DNA of 64,000 bases, taken from assembly GCA_014860565.1 (NCBI GenBank), contig JACZJN010000162.1, positions 164,926-228,925 on the forward strand, written 5' to 3'. The notes beneath the pieces are model-generated. The model made no database searches. It saw nothing but the letters and a program-made list of their open reading frames with translations, and had not been told where the DNA came from. Shown here in pieces: positions 31,182-41,800 of the stretch (position 1 is the first letter of the stretch; each line of letters opens with the position of its first letter). The position numbers were made by a program, and so were the translations under genes. Source of the DNA: Bacteroidota bacterium. Its GTDB lineage: Bacteria > Bacteroidota > Ignavibacteria > SZUA-365.

Positions 31182-32503
31182 TGACGCGGAAAGAATGTGA
31201 GAACCTGTTATCGGTGGCGGTGCAGTATTCCGAGGTCGACGAGGTGTTCGCAGTGCTCAACGTCACCGACAGCTGTGCACGCGGCGTTGTCGGACTCGCC
31301 CTGCAGGCTCCCCATCGCATGCGCAACGCGGAACTCTCCGTCACAGTCCGCAAGGGACGCCGCTACGCCATGGCCAGCGGAAATGTCCATGACGAATCGA
31401 ACGTGCGAGAGCTTGTCGCGCGTGCCGCAACAGCCGCCACGCAGATGCCGGAAGCTCCCGAAGCTCCTCCGTTTCCCGGCGCGGTGGAGATCATCGAAGC
31501 ACCCATTCAACGGGAGACTGCTATCACTCGAGCATTGGAAGGACTCGATGATGCCATCGCCTCGTTTCGTGGCAATCCCACTTTCGACAGCATTCAGATG
31601 TATGGACGTGTGACGAGCGCGAAATCCGCACTGGCGCTCGCATCGTCCAACGGACTCTTCCTCTACCAGCCCTCATCTCTTGCAAACGCACACCTACGAT
31701 GTTTTTCTGCGGATGGCACAAGTACCGGCTTCGCCGAGCAGTATACGATGGATCCTGCTATGCTGCGGTTGTCCGATTTGCTCTCGGAGGCCGCCAGCAA
31801 CTGTCATGAGTGGAAAAGTCCTTCTGACATTAAACCCGGCCGCATTACTACCGTGTTCGAACCGCGCGCCCTCGCCGACATGCTGCGCCCGATGATGCAG
31901 CAATTCTCAAGACGCGCCATCGAGCAGGACCAGAGTTTCCTCCGGAAACTGGACGGCAGTTCCTTCCTCGGGTCGCAGCTCTTCCTGGAAGAGATAAACC
32001 TCCGTTCCGATCCGTACGATGCGCGGTTGGGCTCGATGCCCTTCACTGCCGATGGACAGCCGGTCAGGGCCGAGTCATGGATAACGAAGGGCGTCATTTC
32101 TCAGCTCATCACAGATCGTTACGATGCGATAAAGTCTGGTGAGAAAGAGACCGCGCCGCCGACGAACCTTATCATGGATGTCACGGATCCGGTGCAGGAC
32201 GTCATCGCCGGCACCGAATACGGTCTTCTCGTGAAGGGATTTGCGAATCTGAATATCCTCGATCCGAAAAACTGTCTTCTTTCGGGCTCGACCCGCGATG
32301 GCGTATTTCTCATTGAAAAGGGTAAAATCACGAAAGCGGTGCGCAATCTCGTGATACGGGAAACACCCGTGTATCTTTTCAAGGAGCTGCTGGCCCTGGG
32401 TGTGCCGGAGATAACCTCCACGACGGGCAGCTACTTCCCCATGCTTCTTCCCCCGATCCGCGTCAAGGACGTCATGTATACCCAGCTCAGTGGTCTGGTC
32501 TGA
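31178..32503 (+). CDS. TldE/PmbA-family protein
   Basis: MMTRKECENLLSVAVQYSEVDEVFAVLNV…; ATGA overlap with previous ORF; C-terminal TEYGLLVKGFANLNILDPKNCLLSGSTRDGVFLIEKGKITKAVRNLVIRETP. Confidence 0.8.
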   Translation: MMTRKECENLLSVAVQYSEVDEVFAVLNVTDSCARGVVGLALQAPHRMRNAELSVTVRKGRRYAMASGNVHDESNVRELVARAATAATQMPEAPEAPPFPGAVEIIEAPIQRETAITRALEGLDDAIASFRGNPTFDSIQMYGRVTSAKSALALASSNGLFLYQPSSLANAHLRCFSADGTSTGFAEQYTMDPAMLRLSDLLSEAASNCHEWKSPSDIKPGRITTVFEPRALADMLRPMMQQFSRRAIEQDQSFLRKLDGSSFLGSQLFLEEINLRSDPYDARLGSMPFTADGQPVRAESWITKGVISQLITDRYDAIKSGEKETAPPTNLIMDVTDPVQDVIAGTEYGLLVKGFANLNILDPKNCLLSGSTRDGVFLIEKGKITKAVRNLVIRETPVYLFKELLALGVPEITSTTGSYFPMLLPPIRVKDVMYTQLSGLV

Positions 32504-33371
32504 CCATGGCGGCGTAGATCTCAGAGAAGAGCAGTCCGGCGAACATGATGCCTGCGCCCAGCGCCTCGACGCCAGACATCGATTCGGAAAGCAGCAGGTA
32601 TGCGATGAGCGCGGCAAACACAGGTTCCATCGTGAAAATGATCGCCGCCTTGGTGGGCGTCGTTTCTCGCTGATATTTCGACTGAATGAAAATAGCTATG
32701 GTGGAAGCGAAGAAACTCAGATAGAGCACGGCTCCGATCGCAGTGGATGAGAATACGACCTTCTGTGCACCAAGAAGCGGAGCGACGGCGAATCCGATGA
32801 AGGCAGTCGTGACGAATTGATAGAATACGATTTCCCGGTTGAAGCGCTCCCTGGTGAAAACATCGAGATACACGATGTAAAACGCAAAGACCACGGCGCA
32901 CAACAGGATGAGGAAATCGCCGGAGTTGAATGTCCCCCCTGCCGGCGAGGTGAAGATGTAGAGTCCCGTACCGACGATGCCGACGGAGATGGCATTGCCC
33001 AACGATGGTCGACGGCGTTCGATCGCCAACTGCACAAGCGGCGTGAACACCACCATCGTTCCCGTAAGAAATCCGGCTTTCGACGCGGTGGTTTCGACCA
33101 GGCCAATGGTCTGCAGCGCGAAGCCCGCTCCGAGCAGCACCCCGAGAACAATCCCTGCCTTGAGGGAGGCAAGCGTGGTTGCTTTGATGTCGCGCCATGT
33201 ATAGATTCCAACCATCAGCGCCGCGGCGAAAAATCTCGTTCCCTGGAGCATCAGGGGTGAAAGATCGACCAGCGCAAATTTCGTTACCGTAAACGTGGAT
33301 CCCCAGATGAGCGTGATCGCCAACAGATACCTGTCAGCCCTCGGGAAAAGCCTGTGTTCCCTATGTGTCAT
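32487..33371 (-). CDS. EamA/DMT-family transporter
   Basis: ten-TM pattern; YLLAITLIWGSTFTVTKFAL, SKYQRETTPTKAAIIFTMEPVFAALIAYLLLSE. Confidence 0.92.
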   Translation of the reverse strand: MTHREHRLFPRADRYLLAITLIWGSTFTVTKFALVDLSPLMLQGTRFFAAALMVGIYTWRDIKATTLASLKAGIVLGVLLGAGFALQTIGLVETTASKAGFLTGTMVVFTPLVQLAIERRRPSLGNAISVGIVGTGLYIFTSPAGGTFNSGDFLILLCAVVFAFYIVYLDVFTRERFNREIVFYQFVTTAFIGFAVAPLLGAQKVVFSSTAIGAVLYLSFFASTIAIFIQSKYQRETTPTKAAIIFTMEPVFAALIAYLLLSESMSGVEALGAGIMFAGLLFSEIYAAMVRPDH

Positions 33372-33741
33372 TGTTCTCCTGTCTACCGTTGCCGGCTGCG
33401 GTGAAAAACAGTCACCGACGTTGCCGGAGGAAAAGTTCCAGCAAATATACGGCGATATCCTCTTTCTCGGCGAGCTTTACCGCAGTGATTCCACGGCTCT
33501 GCGCCTCGCACTCGATTCCATGCTCACCGCGAACAATATCGATACGACTATTCTTTTCGCATCCGCCCGAGAGATTGTCGTCGACAAGCAAAAAAGTGCG
33601 GAGCTCTACCGCATCGTGATCGAACGTTTCGAGAAGCAGTCCGCGCGTCCGGATACGCTTGATGCGAAGGAAAAAGCGACCCGGGATTCATTGTCAACGC
33701 CCATCAAGCCCAAAGCGCCTTATCTCACCGGCAAGGAGTAA
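33307..33741 (+). CDS. DUF4296-like lipoprotein
   Basis: Lipobox LSTVAGCGEKQ; LPEEKFQQIYGDILFLGELYRSDS…; ORF opens at 33295, overlaps EamA gene head-to-head. Confidence 0.7.
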   Translation: MSVIANRYLSALGKSLCSLCVIVLLSTVAGCGEKQSPTLPEEKFQQIYGDILFLGELYRSDSTALRLALDSMLTANNIDTTILFASAREIVVDKQKSAELYRIVIERFEKQSARPDTLDAKEKATRDSLSTPIKPKAPYLTGKE

Positions 33742-33753
33742 CCCTGCGCCGGA

Positions 33754-35112
33754 CTACCCCTTCCTCTCCAATCCATATTTGTTGATTTTCTTGTACAGGT
33801 GGCTGCGCTGTATGCCGAGTTCGTCGGCCGTGCGGCTGACGTTCCACTCATAGCGTTCGAGCTGACGGCGCAGAAATGTTTCTTCCGTCATGTCCTTGAA
33901 TTCCTGGAAGGAAACGTCCATCGGGAGTTCGCCTGTCTCAGCTTCACTCGCCCCATAGACAAAGCGTGTGACATCGGCAGGCATGATTGTTTCAGACACC
34001 ATGATCGCCAGACGCTCCACTGCGTTGCGGAGTTCTCGAACATTCCCCGGCCAGTGCATCTCCTGCAGTCGCTGAATCGCGCTTTCATGGATACCGTGCG
34101 GAGGGAGCTTATTCTTCCTGCAGGCTTCCGCGAGAAAGAAATGAATCAGGACAGGGATGTCGTCGCGCCTCTCCCGCAGGGGCGGCACGTGAATGGGAAT
34201 GACGTTGAGGCGGTGGAAAAGATCCTCGCGGAAACGTCCCTCACGTATTTCGATCTGCAGATCCTTGTTCGTCGCGGCGATCACGCGCACGTCGACGGCG
34301 ATGCGTCCATTGCCTCCGACGCGTTCGAATGTACCCTCCTCCAGGACGCGGAGCACCTTGGCCTGGGCAGAGGGGCTCATATCGCCGATTTCATCGAGGA
34401 AAAGCGTACCACCATCGGCCTGTTCGAACTTGCCAATGCGCTGCGCCGCGGCACCTGTAAACGATCCCTTTTCATGTCCGAAAAGTTCGCTTTCGATCAG
34501 TTCGTGAGGAATGGCCGCGCAGTTGACCTCCACCATTTCCTTTCCCGCCCTGCCGCTGTTGCGATGCAGCGCACGGGCGACGAGCTCCTTGCCCGTACCG
34601 TTCTCACCCGTCACGAGGACGTACGCCTCGGTTGGAGCGACGCGCATGATGGTTTCGCGCAGGGCTCCGATCGACGGTGCCGCGCCGATCATTTCATCGG
34701 AACCGTGGATCTCCTCGCGCATGCGGATGTTCTCGCGCAGCAGTGAGGACTGCGTTATCGCGTTGCGCAGTGTGATGAGAATCTTCTCGCGGTCAGGTGG
34801 TTTTGAGAGGAAATCGAAGGCGCCCTTCTTCGTCGCCTCAACGGCCGTTTCAATGCTTCCATGTCCGGTAAGCAGCACGACGGGCACCTCTGGGAATTCC
34901 GCGCGCATGCGTTCAAGCGTCTCTATGCCGTCGAGTCCCGACATTTTCACGTCGAGAATAACCGCATCGGGACGCACGGCGGCCATGCGCTGCAGTCCCT
35001 TCATCCCGCTCTCCGCCTCGTCGACGGAGAACCCTTCATACTCGAGCGTCATCCGCAGCATTTCACGGATACTCTTTTCATCATCGACGACGAGGATGCG
35101 GTGTGTGTCCAT
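33754..35112 (-). CDS. Sigma-54-dependent NtrC-family response regulator
   Basis: REC: MDTHRILVVDDEKSIREML…AVILDVKMSGLDG; AAA+: GENGTGKELVARALH, GHEKGSFTGA, GTLFLDEIGDM; C-terminal FIS-type HTH WNVSRTADELGIQRSHLYKKINKYGL. ORF opens at 35193. Confidence 0.95.
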   Translation of the reverse strand: MDTHRILVVDDEKSIREMLRMTLEYEGFSVDEAESGMKGLQRMAAVRPDAVILDVKMSGLDGIETLERMRAEFPEVPVVLLTGHGSIETAVEATKKGAFDFLSKPPDREKILITLRNAITQSSLLRENIRMREEIHGSDEMIGAAPSIGALRETIMRVAPTEAYVLVTGENGTGKELVARALHRNSGRAGKEMVEVNCAAIPHELIESELFGHEKGSFTGAAAQRIGKFEQADGGTLFLDEIGDMSPSAQAKVLRVLEEGTFERVGGNGRIAVDVRVIAATNKDLQIEIREGRFREDLFHRLNVIPIHVPPLRERRDDIPVLIHFFLAEACRKNKLPPHGIHESAIQRLQEMHWPGNVRELRNAVERLAIMVSETIMPADVTRFVYGASEAETGELPMDVSFQEFKDMTEETFLRRQLERYEWNVSRTADELGIQRSHLYKKINKYGLERKG

Positions 35113-35119
35113 AGTCTGA

Positions 35120-35845
35120 TCAGTCGTTTCGTTTGAAAATATCCGAAGGAAGCACGTCTTCGTGACGCTGCAGCGCGATTCCGAATGCGGCACCGAGAGC
35201 GTTTACCTTGATGTCGCGTTCGTCACGCGATCCTTCGAGCTTGAATACTTCCTCACCCAGTTCCAGCATTTCACCCGCCATCTCCACCAGTGCGGGATTT
35301 CTCGTCACGCACTGCAGCCACGCGGAACCGAAAAAATGAGGCAGCTTATCACGATCGAGCGCGCGGGGCGAATCCGGCAGGAGAAGTCCGGGAAGATTTG
35401 CCATCCGCCGTTCAAAGCTCACATGCGATTCTGTCGAGACCGGTACGATGATGCCAATGTCGAGCAGCGGTATGCGAGCGGGAAACGTGTGATACGGCAG
35501 CGTCGCGAAACTCAGGGCGAGGAGCGCCAGGTACGGGTCGCCTTCGGCAAGATACACCGCGTGGATGTAAATCGCATCAAGACGGCGGAGGTCGCCTTCC
35601 AGGCTGCGCTGCGCGAGCGGCTTCTGGACGGAAATGAATGTACGAAGGTCGTAGACGAGACTGATCTCACGCGGCAGTATGAGTCTCCGTACCGTTGGCC
35701 AGATGCCTTCCGGGGCTGTGCGCAATGCCTCGATATTCCCCTGTGGTGGCGGCTTCGTGCTGTCGCCATTCTGCCCTTCCGCGCAATCGATAAACAGCGC
35801 AAACAGGACAAGTATCGCTATGCATCGGCCGCGCTGCACGCGCAT
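35120..35845 (-). CDS. Exported hypothetical protein, YfiM/DUF2279-like pattern
   Basis: N-terminal signal; DKLPHFFGSAWL…GEMLELGEEVFKLEGSRDERDIKVNALGAAFG (DKxxHF … E … D…N..G pattern). Confidence 0.5.
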   Translation of the reverse strand: MRVQRGRCIAILVLFALFIDCAEGQNGDSTKPPPQGNIEALRTAPEGIWPTVRRLILPREISLVYDLRTFISVQKPLAQRSLEGDLRRLDAIYIHAVYLAEGDPYLALLALSFATLPYHTFPARIPLLDIGIIVPVSTESHVSFERRMANLPGLLLPDSPRALDRDKLPHFFGSAWLQCVTRNPALVEMAGEMLELGEEVFKLEGSRDERDIKVNALGAAFGIALQRHEDVLPSDIFKRND

Positions 35846-37497
35846 CAGGTCTGGATGACGCCGGGATTGAAGCGGGGTGTATCCGGATTGTTATCTGCGA
35901 TCTCGATGCAGTAGCTTATGACGTCTCTCGTGTGCACCGGGTCGATGATCCCGTCCACCCAGAGACGTGATGCGGCATAGTAGGGACTCATCTGCGTTTC
36001 GTAGCTATTCTGTATGCTGTTGAGGAGTTCCTGCTGTTCGGCTTCGCTGATATGGCGACCGTCGCGCTCCATCTGGGAGAGACGAATTTCGAGAAGCGTC
36101 TTGCTGGCCTGCGCACCGCCCATCACGGAAATCTGCGCCGACGGCCACGCGAAGATGAAGCGCGGGTCATACGCCTTGCCGCACATGGCGTAGTTTCCGG
36201 CACCGTAGCTGTTGCCAATGATGAACGTGATTTTCGGGACCACGGAATTGGCGACGGCATTGACCATTTTCGCGCCATCCTTGATGATACCGCCATGCTC
36301 GGCACGGCTGCCGATCATGAACCCGGTCACATCCTGGAGAAATATCAACGGGATGCGCTTCTGATTGCAATTGAGAATGAAGCGGGCGGCCTTGTCCGCA
36401 CTGTCGCTGTATATCACGCCGCCGATCTGCATTTCGCCGCTGCCGCTGCGCACGATGCTGCGTTGATTGGCGACAATGCCCACGGCCCAACCGTCGACGC
36501 GGGCATAGGCGCACACAAGCGATTTCCCGTAATCGGATTTGTATTCGACGAACTCCTGATCGTCGACGATGCAGGAAAGCAGGTCATGGGTATCGAAGGG
36601 CTTCGAACGATCCTTGGGCATGATGCCGAAAAGGTCGCTGGCGGGACGCCGCGGAGCGACGGCCGCGATGCGATCAAACCCTGCATTGCCACGCCTCCCC
36701 AGTTTTGAGACGAGGTCTCGGATAGTTTGCAGCGCGGTCTTGTCGTCAGGCATGCGATAGTCGGTCACACCGCTGATCTCGCTGTGCACCCGTGCGCCTC
36801 CAAGTGATTCGTTGTCAATTTCTTCGCCGATGGCGGCCTTGACCAGATGCGACCCCGCCAGAAAGACTGTTCCTGTGTTCTCGACGATGAGCGACTCATC
36901 ACTCATGATCGGCAAGTAGGCGCCGCCTGCGACGCAGTAGCCCATAATGGCCCCGATCTGAGGAATGCCCATCGAGGAAATGACGGCATTATTCCGAAAT
37001 ATGCGTCCGAAATGTTCTTTGTCAGGAAATATTTCGTCCTGCATCGGGAGGAACACGCCCGCGGAATCGACCAGATATACGATGGGAATGCGATTCTCCA
37101 TCGCGATCTCCTGCGCGCGGAGGTTCTTCTTCGCGGTGATGGGAAACCATGCACCGGCTTTCACCGTGGCGTCGTTGGCGACGATCACGCAGTCCCGGCC
37201 GTGGATGCGTCCGATACCGAAGACAGTGCCCGCCGAGGGAGCGCCTCCGTACTCTTCGTACATTTCCCATGCAGTGAAGAGCCCGATCTCCAGAAATGGG
37301 CTCCCCTCATCAAGCAATCCGTCGATGCGCTCCCGCGCCGTCATTTTTCCGCGCGCATGATGCTTGTCGATGGCTTTCTGGCCGCCGCCGAGCTTCACCT
37401 GTTCCTCTCGGGCATGGAGAATACGCACGAGATTCTTCATCGTGTCGGTGTTCATGTCGAACGCCTGCTCCTGCGCACTGAATTTGTCTGTTGTCAT
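35845..37497 (-). CDS. Acyl-CoA carboxylase carboxyltransferase subunit (MccB/PccB-like)
   Basis: KHHARGKMTARERIDGLLDEGSPFLEIGLFT, GGGAYLPIMSDESLIVENTGTVFLAGSHLVKAAIGEEID, SYGAGNYAMCGKAYDPRFIFAWPSAQISVMGGAQA. Confidence 0.93.
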   Translation of the reverse strand: MTTDKFSAQEQAFDMNTDTMKNLVRILHAREEQVKLGGGQKAIDKHHARGKMTARERIDGLLDEGSPFLEIGLFTAWEMYEEYGGAPSAGTVFGIGRIHGRDCVIVANDATVKAGAWFPITAKKNLRAQEIAMENRIPIVYLVDSAGVFLPMQDEIFPDKEHFGRIFRNNAVISSMGIPQIGAIMGYCVAGGAYLPIMSDESLIVENTGTVFLAGSHLVKAAIGEEIDNESLGGARVHSEISGVTDYRMPDDKTALQTIRDLVSKLGRRGNAGFDRIAAVAPRRPASDLFGIMPKDRSKPFDTHDLLSCIVDDQEFVEYKSDYGKSLVCAYARVDGWAVGIVANQRSIVRSGSGEMQIGGVIYSDSADKAARFILNCNQKRIPLIFLQDVTGFMIGSRAEHGGIIKDGAKMVNAVANSVVPKITFIIGNSYGAGNYAMCGKAYDPRFIFAWPSAQISVMGGAQASKTLLEIRLSQMERDGRHISEAEQQELLNSIQNSYETQMSPYYAASRLWVDGIIDPVHTRDVISYCIEIADNNPDTPRFNPGVIQT

Positions 37498-37626
37498 CGG
37501 GATTTCGCTGCTGTGGGACGTGTCAATGAAAATACATCAGTCCCACTGGTGACACAAATGCGTGTTGTCTATTGGATACGCGGGTGCTATTTTCTCTTTT
37601 TGCGTCCTCCACCGCAGCGGTGCGCG

Positions 37627-38640
37627 ATGTCTGATCATGATCACGCCATTCTCGAAGTAAAAAATCTGACCACGGTCTTCGATACAGGAGAAGGCATGGC
37701 CATGGCGGTTGACGATGTGTCATTTGAACTCCGGCGGGGTGAGACACTGGGAATCGTCGGTGAGTCGGGATGCGGAAAATCCGTCACCGCGCTTTCGATC
37801 ATGCGCCTGATCCAGAAGCCGGGACGCATCGCAGGAGGAGAAGTCCTTTTTGAAGGACGCGACCTGCTCAAGGTGAGCGACAAGCAGATGCGCATGGTAC
37901 GCGGCAGCGAAATCGGGATGGTGTTCCAGGAACCCATGACCTCGCTGAATCCGGTGTTCACTATCGGCGACCAGCTGACGGAAGGACTGCTGTATCACGG
38001 CAACCGATCCTGGACCGATGCATACGAAATTGCCGTCGATGTGTTGACGCGCGTCGGGATTCCCGATCCGCATGACGTCATGACAGCGTTCCCTCACCAG
38101 CTTTCCGGTGGCATGCGGCAACGCGTACTGATTGCGATGGCGCTGGCCGCAGGTCCGTCCGTTCTTATCGCAGACGAACCGACAACCGCCATCGACGTGA
38201 CCGTGCAGGCGCAGGTGCTCAAGCTGATCAACGAACTCAAGGTTGAATTCGGCATGTCAGTGCTGTTCATCAGCCATGATCTCGGCGTCGTGGCGGAAAC
38301 CTGCGATCGCGTCGCGATCATGTACGCGTCCCATATCGTCGAGTGCGGATCCGTGCGCGACATTTTCTACACACCGCATCATCCCTACACGCTCGGACTG
38401 CTCTCATCGATTCCGGCCTTCCACAAACCAAAAGAGCGCCTGACCATCATACCCGGTCAGGTTCCACGTCCCACGAATTACCCGATGGGATGTAATTTCC
38501 ATTCCCGCTGCAGTTACGCGACGGAGCGCTGCGTCAGTCATCAGCCTGAATTGGCCTCCGTGGATGACGGCCATGCTGTCTCCTGCTGGAACACTGCCCT
38601 CGTGACCATACCTGAAAATATTGCACGCCTTCGTCGCTGA
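37627..38640 (+). CDS. Oligopeptide/dipeptide ABC transporter ATP-binding protein (OppD/DppD type)
   Basis: [79 protein letters not shown]; oligo_HPY tail [14 protein letters not shown]. The ORF track's upstream 260 codons are antisense. Confidence 0.95.
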   Translation: MSDHDHAILEVKNLTTVFDTGEGMAMAVDDVSFELRRGETLGIVGESGCGKSVTALSIMRLIQKPGRIAGGEVLFEGRDLLKVSDKQMRMVRGSEIGMVFQEPMTSLNPVFTIGDQLTEGLLYHGNRSWTDAYEIAVDVLTRVGIPDPHDVMTAFPHQLSGGMRQRVLIAMALAAGPSVLIADEPTTAIDVTVQAQVLKLINELKVEFGMSVLFISHDLGVVAETCDRVAIMYASHIVECGSVRDIFYTPHHPYTLGLLSSIPAFHKPKERLTIIPGQVPRPTNYPMGCNFHSRCSYATERCVSHQPELASVDDGHAVSCWNTALVTIPENIARLRR

Positions 38641-38819
38641 CCTTTATGGGGACGAACTATTCTGTTGATTTCCTTCCAGTTTTACACTAACATGCTGTAA
38701 TAAGTGATTGACGGATCCCAAGGATTCTCGCAGTAACATTCCTTCCGGTTCGATTGTCATTACGACATCGACCCTGATCTCAGGGGTCCTCCCAACAAAT
38801 ATTTACTTTGAGGAATTCT

Positions 38820-41800
38820 ATGACCCGAGCATTTCTCGTGGCAATGCTGATCCTGGCTGTATGCTCCACTTCCAGTGCCCAGCACCGCGACGACGAGGGA
38901 ATCGCCATCCCACTGCCTGATGCGTACACGGTTTTAACAGCGGCCAAATATCAGGAATCCATGTCATTGTCGAAAGCCCACTATGCGTTCAGACAATTCG
39001 CACTCGATAATTCTGACTGGAACTTCCGTTATGATGCGTTGCGTGGCACACCCCACCGCGCATGGGGCCGCGGGATTCAGATTGAAGGATTTCCGGCAAT
39101 CAATTTGCTGAACGCTCCGCAGGCAGGAAAGCAGTTCATCGAGAACAATGCCCGGGTACTCAATCTTGATCCTCGCAATCTTCGTCTGCTTTCTTCTGAG
39201 ATCGTCAGCGGAAAAGTATATCAGAAATACACGCAGATGTATGACGGCGTGGAGGTGCTCTTCTCGTATGTCGACCTCCGCATCAGCGACCGGGGGCGCG
39301 TTTTCATGTTCGGTTCCGATTATCATAACGGCATCAACGTAGACGCGACGCCTACCGTTGTGCTGGAGGCCGCGAGAGAGTTTGCAAAGGCCGGCCTCCC
39401 CTACTCCCCTTCGAATGAAAACGTAAGCGGCGGGAAGCTCTATATTCTCCCCCTCCGCCGCACCGACCACATAGAATATCGACTCGTCTACAACTTCCAG
39501 GTACGCAGTTCGATGGAAGAGCTGTGGGATACTTACGTCGACGCACATTCCGGTTCCATCGTCTGGCGCCAGAACCTCATCACGCATCTTCACGGCGGCA
39601 AGGGGCCCAACGCGATCGCGAACGTTGTGAACGGACGCGTCATGATAACGATCTTCCCGAAAACGTACACTGATGCCGCACAGGTCGTTCCTCTGAAAAA
39701 CGCGTATGTCTGGGTTGCGGGCAAGATGTACACCACCGGGGACGACGGTCGCTTTACCGCGGACCTGGGGACGAACACCACCGGGCAGTTGATCGCGAAA
39801 CTCTCCGGCCCGTACGTCATCGCACGCCGTGACGATACCACCCGCGTTTCAGGCGGAACGCCAGCCAACGCCGTGCAGAGCATGACCGTTGCCGCAGGTC
39901 AGGATCTCGAGATTATGTGGGACAACAGCAATTCGATTTCCTCTGAGCGGAATACATTCTATCACCTGAATGTCGTCCGTGACTGGGCACGATCGCTCGA
40001 CGGATCGCCGAACCTCTCGAATCTCGACGCACAGGTCCCCGGCCTCGTGGAAATCGACAGCGAGTGCAACGCATTCTTCGACGGACGCGGCGTCAACTTC
40101 TTCAAGTCCAGCCTTACCTGCGGGAACACCGGGGAAATCGCCTCCGTGGTCCAGCACGAATTCGGTCATGGCATTCACATCTGGCTTACGACGAAGCTGA
40201 CCGGCAGAGCGCCTGTCGACGGCGCGCTCAAGGAAGCTATCGCGGATATCACATCCAATCTTCTGCATGACGATCCCCGCATCGGTCTCGGTTTCCTCAA
40301 GAATGGAACCGACGGCATCATCCGCAATTCAAACAACACGCTTCGCTACCCGGAGAACGTCGTCAACGAAATTCACGACGATGGCATGATTCTCACCGGC
40401 GCCGTGTGGGATGTGCGGAAGGCAATCGGCATCGAACGCACTGCCCGCCTGTACATGGATGCGATGTATGGCGCCCCCGACGGTTCGTCGCTCGGCGAGG
40501 CGCTGGCAGACTATTTTATCGAATTCCTGCTCGCTGACGACGATGACGGGGACCTCTCGAACGGAACGCCCAATTCCGATGTCATCATCTCGTCGTTCAA
40601 TGCACACGGCATTCCGGGCTCAGCCATCGTCGTGCTGCATCAGGGCATGCCTGACCAGAACAGCGTCGACCAGCCTTATGAAATCACCGGTGTCGCCCGC
40701 ATCGCAGGTAATATCGACACCGATCTTTTGCGCATTGCCCAGATCGACGTGGTTTACTCCGTCGACAACTGGCAGACAAGCCAGCGCATGAGCGTTGAGT
40801 ATCGCGAAGCGACGAAGTCCTTCATCGGGTACTTCCCACCGCAGAAGGCTGGTTCAATCGTACGGTACTACATAGAGGTAATGGACAATTTCGGCAGCAG
40901 CCTCCGCGAGCCTGCAGCCGCGCCCAACAGCAGCTATCTCTTCCTTGTCGGATACGAACGGCGCTACTATCATGATGCCGAGACAACAGACGACTGGCGC
41001 GTGTACACAGACGCGACCACCGGCGAATGGGAACGCGCGGCACCGGTCGGCACGTGGAACACCTCGCTCGGAAAAGAAGGCGAGGTTCCCTATGTGCAGC
41101 CGAATGAGGACCACACGCCAGGGACCGGCAAGGTCCGCTGCTGGGTGACAGGGAATGCCGCGCGCGGCGCAGGACTCGGCGACAACGACGTCGACGACGG
41201 TGAGACCACCCTCCGCACTCCCGATATCGATTTGACCGGAATGACACAGCCGGTGCTGCGCTACTACCGCTGGTACTCGAACGATGCGGGTGCAACGCCC
41301 GGCACGGATTACTGGACCGTCGGCATTTCCTCCGACGGCGGTTCGAACTGGGAGATTCTCGAGCGGACGCGCCAGTCCGACGCTTCCTGGAAACCGAAGG
41401 TCTATGTCCTTCGTGACATTATCGACCTGACTCCGAAAATGACAGTCCGCTTCATTGCGGCTGATGACGATCCAGGCTCCCTCGTTGAAGCCGCCGTGGA
41501 TGATTTCGAAGTGCTCGACATCAACCAGGCGCTCGTGGGAGTCGAGAAAGAACCGGTGGCGCTCTCGCTTGAGCTCGAGCAGAATTACCCGAATCCCTTC
41601 AATCCCTCGACGACGATCGCCTTCACTGTTCCTTCCGCTGGCGCCGTTCGTCTGACGGTGTTCAACAGTTACGGACAGGAAGTCTTGACGCTGGTCGATG
41701 CACAGATGCAGGAAGGACGGCACGCTGTTTCCTTCGATGCGCGTGATCTTCCTTCGGGACTCTACATGTACGAACTGCGCGCCAACAACACCCGCCTGTC

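Noticed and set aside
33754-35112. GSFTGA instead of GAFTGA in the sigma-54 activator
   Set aside because: This variant is known among NtrC-family activators and is not by itself remarkable.
36847-37626. N-terminal 260 codons of the 597-aa plus-strand ORF containing the ABC ATPase
   Set aside because: This part is antisense to the carboxyltransferase; the ATPase starts at ATG 37627.
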